Assembly (NCBI GenBank): GCA_050743365.1
Contig: JBOGFI010000254.1
Span: forward strand, 7,747 to 71,746
DNA: 64,000 nucleotides
Direction of reading: 5' to 3'
From: JBOGFI01 sp050743365
GTDB lineage: Bacteria; Actinomycetota; Acidimicrobiia; IMCC26256; JACDBD01
Part shown: in pieces, positions 57,663 through 64,000 of the stretch
How the letters are laid out: each line of letters opens with the position of its first letter
Numbering within the stretch: the first letter of the stretch is position 1
Translations under genes and position numbers: made by a program
The notes under the pieces: generated by a model
The model's database searches: none
Told to the model about the DNA's origin: nothing
Seen by the model: only the letters and a program-made list of their open reading frames with translations

Positions 57663-57710
57663 TCAGTCGCCGGTCCGGATCCCGCGGCGCTTGGCGATGA
57701 CCTCGTTCAT
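57663..57710 (-). pseudogene. Fragment of an acyl-CoA dehydrogenase C-terminus
   Basis: Minus strand reads MNEVIAKRRGIRTGD then TGA, matching the last residues MNEVIAKRLGIRAGD of the intact gene at 58785, with about 4 mismatches in 45 bases (58788 onward). The match ends at the Met codon; no further homology precedes it. Confidence 0.7.
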
Positions 57711-57734
57711 GTCAGAGGACTAGCGGGCCGCCCG

Positions 57735-58598
57735 TCAACCCGCCGCGTGCGCGAGGTCGAGCACCGCGTACAGGAAGTTCGTGGTCTGGTCGAGGATCTG
57801 CGTCCGATGCTGCGCGTACGGCACGTGCCCCTCGCCCTCCCAGGTCGTGAGGTAGGTGTCGAGCCCGGCCGCCCGGGCCTCGTTCACCGTGTCGACGGCC
57901 CACTGGTAGGGGACGAGGGCGTCGTTGGTTCCGTGGAAGAGCAGGCTCACCGCATCGCCCGGACTCGGCGTGCTGAGGACGCGCGCACCCGACAGCGAGA
58001 CCGCCCCGCCGACCGCCGACGAAACGCCACCGGTCGTCTCGGGTGTGAAGCCGACGTCGAGCGCGGTGATCGCGCCCGCGGAGGTCCCGCCGATCGCGAT
58101 CCGGTTCGTGTCGAGACCGTAGGTGGCCGCGTTGGAACGCAGGAATCGAATCGCGGCCTGCGCGTCCTGTCTCGCGTGGCCGATGGCAGTGACGCACTCG
58201 GGCGTGGGGGCGGCGGCCGAGCAGCCGCCGGGCGTCAGCCGGTAGGAGATCGACACGGTGACGTAGCCCTTCTTTGCAAACGTGGTCGCTTCGTCGACGA
58301 TCTCCGGTGAGGTCTTGCTGCCGCCGGAGAATCCGCCACCATGGACCCACACGATCGCGGGCCGGCTCGTCACCGTGTCGCCGTTGGGGCGATACACGTC
58401 GAGCTTGAGCGTGACCGTCTGCCCCTGCTGGTTCACGGCGCTGCCGTAGGTGACGTCGCTCGTCGTGGTCACTCCGCCGAACACGAGGTCGCGGTAGCGG
58501 AGCGGAGCCGGGCCCGGCGGCGTGGTGAGATGGGGCGCGCAGCCGGCCGCGACGAGAGCGAGGCAGGCCAGGACGAGGACGACCAGGCGACGGCGCAT
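57735..58598 (-). CDS. Alpha/beta hydrolase lipoprotein (esterase/lipase)
   Basis: A 287-aa lipoprotein: signal with lipobox LVAAGC (Cys about 20), then a hydrolase of the BD-FAE/HSL group: RPAIVWVHGGGFSGGSK (oxyanion HGGG), nucleophile IAIGGTSAGAITAL, FHGTNDALVPYQW (acid) and GEGHVPYAQHRTQI (His). It is exported to the outer face of the membrane; ester substrate unknown. It stands between the acyl-CoA dehydrogenase and its fragment. Confidence 0.85.
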   Translation of the reverse strand: MRRRLVVLVLACLALVAAGCAPHLTTPPGPAPLRYRDLVFGGVTTTSDVTYGSAVNQQGQTVTLKLDVYRPNGDTVTSRPAIVWVHGGGFSGGSKTSPEIVDEATTFAKKGYVTVSISYRLTPGGCSAAAPTPECVTAIGHARQDAQAAIRFLRSNAATYGLDTNRIAIGGTSAGAITALDVGFTPETTGGVSSAVGGAVSLSGARVLSTPSPGDAVSLLFHGTNDALVPYQWAVDTVNEARAAGLDTYLTTWEGEGHVPYAQHRTQILDQTTNFLYAVLDLAHAAG

Positions 58599-58784
58599 CG
58601 GAACCCCCGAGAGACGGCGATGGTCACGCGCGTTGTCTCCACAGTCAAGGGGCCGTTCGAGCAGCGGTTGATCTGGGCAGCTACAGAGCTGCGCGGGAGA
58701 ACCTGATCGCCTACTGGTTATCGCGAGCGGTGTGCGGGTGGTTCTGAACCGGGTCCGGGTTGCGTTACCGCAGGTCAAACCGCA

Positions 58785-59951
58785 CTAATCGCCGGCCCGG
58801 ATCCCGAGGCGCTTCGCGATGACCTCGTTCATGATCTGGTCGGTGCCGGCGCCGATCCGCTGGAGCCGGGCGTCGCGGAAGGCGCGACTCACCGGGTACT
58901 CGGCCATGTAGCCGGCGCCCCCGTGCACCTGGAGGCAGGTGTCGACGAGCCGGTTCTGCATCTGGGCGCAGAACTTCTTGGCCATCGAGATCTCGGCCAC
59001 CGGGTACTCGCCCCGCATGAGCCGCCACGCAGTGGTGTAGAGCAGCGACCGGCCCGCCTCGAGCTCGGTGGCGGCGTCGGCGAGCATGTGGGCAATCACC
59101 TGGTGCTCGGCGATGGGCTTGCCGAACGTCCTGCGCTCACGCGCGAAGGCGATCGTGTCCTCGAGGACCCGCTCGGCGTGCCCGACGCTCGCGGCCGCGC
59201 CGGCCATGCGCTCGTACTGGAGCTGCCACATGAGTTGGGCGAACCCCTGGCCGGGCTCCAGCCCGATGAGGTTGGCGTGTGGGACGGGCGCGTCCTCGAG
59301 CGCGATCTCGGCGGTGTCGCTCGAGCACATGCCCAGCTTCTTCAGCGTGCGCGACACCGAGACGCCGGGCAGGTCGGTGTCGACGAGGAACAGCGAGATG
59401 CCCCGGTGCCCCGACCCCGGCTCGGTCTGCGCGACGAGCGTGAGGAAGTCGGCGCGGGCGCCGTTGGTGATGAGCATCTTGCGGCCGTTCAGCACCCAGG
59501 TGTCGCCGTCGCGTGTAGCCCGGGTCGAGATGCCGGCGACGTCGGAGCCGGCGTCGGGCTCGGTGATGGCGATGGCGGCGATCTTCGTCCCCGCGATCGC
59601 GGGGCGCAGGTAGCGCTCCCGCTGCTCGTCGGTGCCGAACTCGCCCAGCGCCGGTGTGGCCATATCGGTCTGGACCGAGACCGCCATCGCGATCGCCGCG
59701 GCACCGCATCGGGCCAGCTCCTCCACGAACACGATCTCGGCGGCCAGGTCGCCCCCGGCGCCACCCCAACGCTCGGGGTAGTGGAGACCGAGGAACCCCA
59801 GCTCGCCGCAGCGCGCGAACACCCAGTCCGGGAAGTAGCCCGCCTCCTCCCACTCGTCGACGTTGGGGGCCAGCTCCTTCTCCACGAAGCGACGCACGGC
59901 CACCCGCAGCTCGTCGTGCTCCGGGGTGAAGATGGCGTTCGGGGCACCCAT
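58785..59951 (-). CDS. Acyl-CoA dehydrogenase
   Basis: A 388-aa flavoenzyme: FTPEHDELRVAVRRFVEKEL, AIAITEPDAGSDVAGISTRATRDGDTWVLNGRKMLITNGARAD, and LQVHGGAGYMAEYPVSRAFRDARLQRIGAGTDQIMNEVIAKRLG. Glu in the LQVHGG...GTDQIMNE end region serves as catalytic base in many family members (here within the C-terminal block). ATG 59951 is leaderless, 8 bases behind TACCGT. Substrate chain length unknown. Confidence 0.92.
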   Translation of the reverse strand: MGAPNAIFTPEHDELRVAVRRFVEKELAPNVDEWEEAGYFPDWVFARCGELGFLGLHYPERWGGAGGDLAAEIVFVEELARCGAAAIAMAVSVQTDMATPALGEFGTDEQRERYLRPAIAGTKIAAIAITEPDAGSDVAGISTRATRDGDTWVLNGRKMLITNGARADFLTLVAQTEPGSGHRGISLFLVDTDLPGVSVSRTLKKLGMCSSDTAEIALEDAPVPHANLIGLEPGQGFAQLMWQLQYERMAGAAASVGHAERVLEDTIAFARERRTFGKPIAEHQVIAHMLADAATELEAGRSLLYTTAWRLMRGEYPVAEISMAKKFCAQMQNRLVDTCLQVHGGAGYMAEYPVSRAFRDARLQRIGAGTDQIMNEVIAKRLGIRAGD

Positions 59952-59959
59952 GGCCCTCA

Positions 59960-59965
59960 ACGGTA
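59960..59965 (-). promoter_or_regulatory. -10 box (TACCGT), leaderless promoter of the acyl-CoA dehydrogenase gene
   Basis: TACCGT ends 8 bases before ATG 59951. Confidence 0.5.
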
Positions 59966-59993
59966 TCGCCCGGCTCGAAACTCGCTTGCCCCG

Positions 59994-59999
59994 TACACT
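59994..59999 (+). promoter_or_regulatory. -10 box (TACACT), leaderless promoter of the coiled-coil gene
   Basis: TACACT ends 9 bases before ATG 60009; divergent starts are 57 bases apart. Confidence 0.5.
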
Positions 60000-60008
60000 G
60001 TCCGTCCC

Positions 60009-60308
60009 ATGCCCCAGTCGATCCTCCAGCGGCGTCTCGTCGACGTCAGCGAACGGCTGAAGCGCCTACGCGCCGAGCTGTCGGTGACCGAGGAGCAGCT
60101 CACCTTCCTCGAAGGCGAGGCCGACGACGCCCGCCTGCGGGCCCTCGTGGCCGAGACGCCGCTGGGCGACGTCGAGGCACGCGACGCTCGCAGGCACGCC
60201 GATGCCCTTGCCCGGCACCGCGATGGCCTCGTGCGGTCGATCGGCGAGCTCGTGCGGGAGCAGGACGCGCTCCTCGATCGCATGGCGGCCGAGCTCTCCG
60301 CCGGCTGA
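60009..60308 (+). CDS. Coiled-coil protein, 99 aa
   Basis: ILQRRLVDVSERLKRLRAEL and LSVTEEQLTFLEGEADDARL form a heptad-rich helix; SIGELVREQDALLDRMAAEL ends it. Soluble, without cysteine. Unknown function. It precedes the ANTAR regulator by 19 bases, so they are likely one transcript. Confidence 0.75.
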   Translation: MPQSILQRRLVDVSERLKRLRAELSVTEEQLTFLEGEADDARLRALVAETPLGDVEARDARRHADALARHRDGLVRSIGELVREQDALLDRMAAELSAG

Positions 60309-60327
60309 CCCGATCGGACCCGGCGCC

Positions 60328-60909
60328 GTGCCCGAGCCCACCCGCGTCGTGATTGCCGAGGACGAGGCGATCATCCGCCTCGACCTCAAGGAGCTCCTCG
60401 AGGAAGAGGGCTACGAGGTCGTGGGCGAGACCGGTCGCGGCGACGAGGCGATCGAGCTCGCCCGTGAGCTCGAGCCCGACCTGGTGATCCTCGACATCAA
60501 GATGCCGGGCACCGACGGCCTGTCGGCCGCCCGCCACATCTCCGGTGAGCGCATCGCCGCGGTCGTGATCCTCACCGCGTTCTCGCAGCGCGACCTCATC
60601 GAGCAAGCCACCGAGGCCGGTGCCTACGCGTACCTGGTGAAGCCGTTCCAGAAGAGCGACCTCATCCCGGCGGTCGAGGTCGCGCTCAGCCGCCACGCGG
60701 AGCTGACCGCCCTCGAGCGCGACGCCGGCGACCTGGCCGAGCGACTCGAGGCCCGCAAGATCATCGACCGGGCCAAGGGCCGCCTGATGGACGAGCGCGG
60801 GCTGAGCGAGCAGGAGGCGTGGCGCTTCCTCCAGCAGCAGGCGATGAGCAACCGCGTGAAGGTGCACGACATCGCCCACCGCGTCGTCGACGGCGACCTC
60901 TCTCCGTAA
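60328..60909 (+). CDS. pdtaR: ANTAR-domain response regulator (PdtaR-like)
   Basis: A 193-aa regulator: receiver TRVVIAEDEAIIRLDLKELLEEEGYEVVGET with phospho-Asp in LVILDIKMPGTDGL and Lys in YLVKPFQKSDL, then an ANTAR RNA-binding domain (ARKIIDRAKGRLMDERGLSEQEAWRFLQQQAMSNRVKVHDIA). ANTAR proteins act as antiterminators on double-hairpin RNA when phosphorylated. Matches the PdtaR (Rv1626) architecture; the partner kinase is not in the window. GTG start. Confidence 0.92.
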   Translation: MPEPTRVVIAEDEAIIRLDLKELLEEEGYEVVGETGRGDEAIELARELEPDLVILDIKMPGTDGLSAARHISGERIAAVVILTAFSQRDLIEQATEAGAYAYLVKPFQKSDLIPAVEVALSRHAELTALERDAGDLAERLEARKIIDRAKGRLMDERGLSEQEAWRFLQQQAMSNRVKVHDIAHRVVDGDLSP

Positions 60910-61023
60910 CTCTGCTCTCCGTAACTCCGCCGCCCGCGAGTCGCCCCGCCCCCGTTTGCCACGACTCAGCACGGGTAGTGAGACAGGGCCGGTGACGGCC
61001 GCTGGCTTGCGAGGGGAGGAAGG

Positions 61024-61224
61024 ATGCGAGTTCTGGCGCTCTTCGAGCCCAATGACGAGTTGACGGCGATCTTCTACATCGTCGCGGTGGCGTGCTTCGT
61101 GCTCGGTGCCTTCGCAGGCGGGACGCTCAGCCGGCGGGTCGGCGGGTCAGTCGGCCTGGTAGGCCTTGGTCTGGCCTTCTTCGTGTTCCCGACCATGTGG
61201 ACCACGGCCGAAGCCGCCTTCTAG
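61024..61224 (+). CDS. Small membrane protein, 66 aa
   Basis: Two hydrophobic segments (ELTAIFYIVAVACFVLGAFAGGTL and SVGLVGLGLAFFVFPTMWTT) separated by SRRVGG. ATG follows GGGGAGGAAGG. Unknown family. Confidence 0.65.
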   Translation: MRVLALFEPNDELTAIFYIVAVACFVLGAFAGGTLSRRVGGSVGLVGLGLAFFVFPTMWTTAEAAF

Positions 61225-61312
61225 CAGGCCCACCGGAAGCAGAGCTCGGCCGCTCGGTTGAACGGGGGGATGGGGTTGCCTCACTCGCTGTAGCAGGCCA
61301 TCCTGCCGCTTC

Positions 61313-62653
61313 ATGACGGGGGTGGGGACGCAGGCCACCAGCGGGGTGACCGAGAGCGTGGACGTCGAGCACCCGTCGTGGGTCGCACGAGACGCGGCAG
61401 TCGTGTGGCACGGCTTCACGCAGATGGCGACCTTCTCCGCCAACGAGCCTCTGATCGTGGAGCGGGCCGAGGGGCGGGAGCTGATCGACGTCGTGGGTCG
61501 ACGGTACCTGGACGCCGTCTCCTCGCTGTGGGTCACCACGCTCGGCCACCGGGTACCGGAGCTGGATGCGGCGGTCGTCGAGCAGCTCGGGCGGGTGGCG
61601 CACACGACGATGCTCGGCCACGGCAACCGCATCGTCGTCGAGTTCGCCGAGGCGCTCGCCGGCGTGGTGCCGGTCGAGGGCCCGCACGTGATGTTCGCCG
61701 CGGATGGCGCGTGCGCGGTCGAGCAGGCGCTGAAGATCGCCTTCCAGTCCTGGGCGAACCAGGGGGTGTCGGGCCGGGCGCAGTTCCTCGCCCTGGGTGA
61801 TGCCTACCACGGCGACACCCTGGGCTCCCTGAGCGTCGGCGCGGGTGGGTTCGGCACGGAGCTGTTCGACCCGCTGCGGTTCCGGGTCGTGCGCGCACCC
61901 GGATACGCGACGCCGGGATGGACGGACCGGGCCGTCGAGCTGGTCACGCGCCACCGGGAGGAGCTGGCCGCGGTCGTGCTCGAGCCGCTCGTGCAAGGCG
62001 CCGCCGGCATGCAGGTCGCAGACCCGGCCGACGTTCACCGGGTCGGGGAGGTGTGCCGGGGGGAGGGCGTGCTGCTCGTGTGCGACGAGGTCGCGACCGG
62101 GTTCGGTCGTACCGGCGCGCTGTTCGCCTCCGAGCTGTGCGGGCTGACCCCCGACCTCCTGTGCCTCGGCAAGGGAATCACCGGCGGGTACCTGCCCATG
62201 TCGGCGACGGTCGCGTCGGGCAAGGTGTTCGAGGCGTTCCTCGGTGCGGACCTGGGGTCGCGCACCTTCTACCACGGGCACTCGTACGGCGGGAACGCGC
62301 TCGCGGCGGCGGTGGCGCTGCGTCACCTGCGGTTGCTCGAGGAATGGGACGTGCTGGCGAACGTGCGGGCCCGTGCCGAGCAGCTGGCGACGCTGCTCGC
62401 GGCACGAGTGCGTCCCCTGGCCGCGGTCGGCGACGTCCGCCAGCAGGGCCTGATGTGCGGGGTCGAGCTCGCGCCCCCCGCGCCGGGCTTGCGGTGGGGA
62501 CGGCGGGTGTGCGCGGCCACGGTGCGTCGCGGCGTGCTCCTCCGTCCGCTCGGTGACGTGATCGTGGTGATGCCGCCGCTGACGACCACGGCGGCAGAGG
62601 TGGAACGGATCGTCGACGCGCTCGCTGCCGCGATCATGGAGGTGGGCGGGTGA
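61313..62653 (+). CDS. bioA: Adenosylmethionine-8-amino-7-oxononanoate aminotransferase
   Basis: A 446-aa class III PLP aminotransferase converting KAPA to DAPA in biotin synthesis. WHGFTQMATFSANEPLIVERAEGRELIDVVGRRYLDAVSSLWVTTLGH, DAYHGDTLGSLSVG, VLEPLVQGAAGM, VLLVCDEVATGFGRTG and the PLP Lys in LCLGKGITGGYLPMSAT. Class III family members include GABA transaminases, but the SLWV and WHGFTQM motifs and the downstream bioF/bioD place it in biotin synthesis. bioF overlaps its stop (GTGA). Confidence 0.94.
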   Translation: MTGVGTQATSGVTESVDVEHPSWVARDAAVVWHGFTQMATFSANEPLIVERAEGRELIDVVGRRYLDAVSSLWVTTLGHRVPELDAAVVEQLGRVAHTTMLGHGNRIVVEFAEALAGVVPVEGPHVMFAADGACAVEQALKIAFQSWANQGVSGRAQFLALGDAYHGDTLGSLSVGAGGFGTELFDPLRFRVVRAPGYATPGWTDRAVELVTRHREELAAVVLEPLVQGAAGMQVADPADVHRVGEVCRGEGVLLVCDEVATGFGRTGALFASELCGLTPDLLCLGKGITGGYLPMSATVASGKVFEAFLGADLGSRTFYHGHSYGGNALAAAVALRHLRLLEEWDVLANVRARAEQLATLLAARVRPLAAVGDVRQQGLMCGVELAPPAPGLRWGRRVCAATVRRGVLLRPLGDVIVVMPPLTTTAAEVERIVDALAAAIMEVGG

Positions 62654-63759
62654 GCTGGCGGGCCTGGGCCCAGGCCGAGTGCGCGGGTATCCGGGCCGCG
62701 GGCGAGTGGCGCGAGCTGCGGACCTTCGACGGCGACGGCATCACCGGCCGTCTCGCAGCGGCTGACGGTGAGGTCGTGTCGTTCGCGTCGAACGACTACC
62801 TCGGCCTGTCGACACATCCCGCGGTCGTGTCGGCCGCCCAGGACGCGGCCGGGCGATGGGGCGCCGGCGCCGGGTCGGCCCGGCTGATCGTGGGGTCCCG
62901 CCCCGTGCACGCCGAACTGGAGGCGGCGTTGGCCGCGTGGAAGGACTGCGAGGCGGCGCTGCTGTTCCCGACCGGTTTCGCGGCCAACCTGTCGGTCTTG
63001 TCGGTCGTCGGCGTTGCCGGCGTCACCATCCTCTCGGACGAGTTGAACCACGCGTCGATCATCGACGGCTGCCGCCTCGCCCGCGCCCGGGTGCGGGTCT
63101 ATCGCCACCGCGACCTGGACCACCTCTCCGCGCTCCTCGCCGAGACGACCAGGGCGGTCGTCGTCACCGACACGGTGTTCTCGATGGACGGCGACGTCGC
63201 CGATGTCGCTGCACTCGCCGAGACCTGCGCCCGGAACCGAGCCCTGCTCGTGGTCGACGAGGCGCACGCGGTGCTCGGCCCCGACTGCGACCTCCAGGGA
63301 GTGGAGGTGCTGCGGGTCGGGACGCTGTCGAAGTTCCTCGGCTCGCTCGGCGGCTTCGTGGCCGGGTCGCGGCCGCTCGTCGAGCTGCTCGTGAACCGCG
63401 CTCGCCCGTTCATCTTCACGACCGCGCCCACGCCCGCCGACGCCGCCGCCGCGCTCACGGCGCTGAGGATCTTCCGCTCGGACGTGGGGGCGGCGCTGCG
63501 GGCGCGGCTCCGCCACCATGTCGACCGGCTGCGCCCCGGGCATCCCTCACCGATCGTTCCCGTCGTGCTCGGCGAGGAGGAGGCGGCCGTCGCCGCCGCC
63601 CGGGCCCTGCTCGCCCATGGCATCCACGTGCCCGCCATCCGTCCCCCCACCGTCCCGCCCGGCACGTCGCGGCTACGAGTCACCCTCTCCGCCGCTCACA
63701 GCGACGATCAGGTCACGGCCCTGCTCGGCGCCCTCCACGAGGTGCATGTCGCAGCCTGA
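62650..63759 (+). CDS. bioF: 8-amino-7-oxononanoate synthase
   Basis: A 369-aa alpha-oxoamine synthase: VSFASNDYLGLSTHPAVVSAAQ, GSARLIVGSRPVHAELE, ALLFPTGFAANLSVLSV, LSDELNHASIIDGCRLARA, VVTDTVFSMDGDVADVAAL, LVVDEAHAVLGP and PLP Lys in VGTLSKFLGSLGGFVAGS. It joins pimeloyl-CoA/ACP with alanine. GTG start overlaps the bioA stop; the end overlaps bioD by 14 bases. Confidence 0.94.
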   Translation: MSWRAWAQAECAGIRAAGEWRELRTFDGDGITGRLAAADGEVVSFASNDYLGLSTHPAVVSAAQDAAGRWGAGAGSARLIVGSRPVHAELEAALAAWKDCEAALLFPTGFAANLSVLSVVGVAGVTILSDELNHASIIDGCRLARARVRVYRHRDLDHLSALLAETTRAVVVTDTVFSMDGDVADVAALAETCARNRALLVVDEAHAVLGPDCDLQGVEVLRVGTLSKFLGSLGGFVAGSRPLVELLVNRARPFIFTTAPTPADAAAALTALRIFRSDVGAALRARLRHHVDRLRPGHPSPIVPVVLGEEEAAVAAARALLAHGIHVPAIRPPTVPPGTSRLRVTLSAAHSDDQVTALLGALHEVHVAA

Positions 63760-64000
63760 TCGCGTGGTGATCGTGTGCGGCACCGGCACCGAGGTCGGCA
63801 AGACGCACGTCGCGTGCGGCGTCGCCCGTGCCCTCCAGTCGGCCGGCTTCTCGGTGGCCGCCCGCAAGCCCACCCAGTCGTACTCGCGCGGCGACGGCCC
63901 GACTGACGCCGAGCTCCTCGGCGCCGCGACCGGGGAGGCGCCCGCCGTCGTGTGCCCGGCGGACCGCTCCTACCCGCTGCCGCTGGCCCCACCCATGGCC
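63746..64000 (+). CDS. bioD: Dethiobiotin synthetase (cut by right edge)
   Basis: 85 codons visible. VVIVCGTGTEVGKTHVACGV has the P-loop of BioD (GTGTEVGKT) and RKPTQSYSRGDGPTDAELLG follows as in the family. ATG at 63746 overlaps the end of bioF. ATP-dependent ring closure of DAPA to dethiobiotin. C-terminus lies beyond the window. Confidence 0.9.
   Translation, partial: MSQPDRVVIVCGTGTEVGKTHVACGVARALQSAGFSVAARKPTQSYSRGDGPTDAELLGAATGEAPAVVCPADRSYPLPLAPPMA

Noticed and set aside
1..64000. CRISPR arrays, insertion sequences, phage genes, rRNA
   Set aside because: No regularly spaced repeats, transposase or phage motifs, or rRNA sequence were seen on reading both strands.

Overview
The window is very GC-rich, coding-dense bacterial chromosome. 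The markers point to Actinomycetota outside the mycobacteria, most plausibly class Acidimicrobiia: mycothiol synthase (MshD), an F420-type luciferase-like oxidoreductase, a PdtaR-like ANTAR regulator, a dissociated type II fatty acid synthase with an InhA-like reductase, many GTG/TTG starts, 4-base stop/start overlaps, and -10 boxes set so close to start codons that many transcripts should be leaderless. The class assignment is inference. No insertion sequence, phage, CRISPR array or rRNA was seen; one tRNA-Leu(CAA) is present.

Layout. (1) 1-10238, minus strand: a Tad (tight adherence/Flp pilus) operon, flp1-flp2-tadE-tadG-like-cpaB-tadZ-tadA-[VWA+tadB fusion]-tadC, followed by a sterol-desaturase-family hydroxylase, an orphan protein and a neocarzinostatin-like secreted protein that runs off the left edge. 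(2) 10397-24632: mixed metabolism, including an NDH-2 behind a perfect Rex-type operator, a YyaL thioredoxin-like protein, an acyl-CoA synthetase, a C69 peptidase, an SDR, an M3-like metallopeptidase, mshD and nth. (3) 24715-34661: histidine genes hisD-hisC-hisB and hisA, then an intervening block (small protein, VOC pseudogene, hydrolase, thioesterase, oligopeptidase B), then hisI coupled to trpE. hisH, hisF, hisG, trpD and trpG are not in the window. (4) 34658-38000: YgfZ-like protein, small membrane protein and a two-component system. (5) 38092-43978: GH1 beta-glucosidase, then trpC-trpF-trpB-trpA and two coupled genes. (6) 44033-48944: cupredoxin lipoprotein, ECF sigma/anti-sigma pair, dienelactone hydrolase, an MFS transporter with an extra N-terminal domain, and a BCP peroxiredoxin. 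(7) 48966-56191: FAS-II cluster (fabI, accD-type, fabF, acpP, fabG, fabH, a biotinyl-like protein without its lysine, fabD; fabZ divergent). (8) 56188-61224: tRNA-Leu, M23 peptidase, esterase lipoprotein, acyl-CoA dehydrogenase plus a fragment of a second copy, coiled-coil protein, ANTAR regulator. (9) 61313-64000: bioA-bioF-bioD (bioD cut by the right edge), which would supply biotin to the acyl-CoA carboxylase.

Points most worth a second look: a VWA domain fused to TadB inside the pilus operon; bidirectional promoters in which two divergent -10 boxes share the same TA step; a palindromic repeat family, one copy of which sits where hisH would be expected; a lysine-less biotinyl-domain protein in the FAS-II operon; a perfect Rex box over the ndh promoter; and two gene fossils (VOC protein, acyl-CoA dehydrogenase tail). 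No intergenic stretch exceeds 300 bases.
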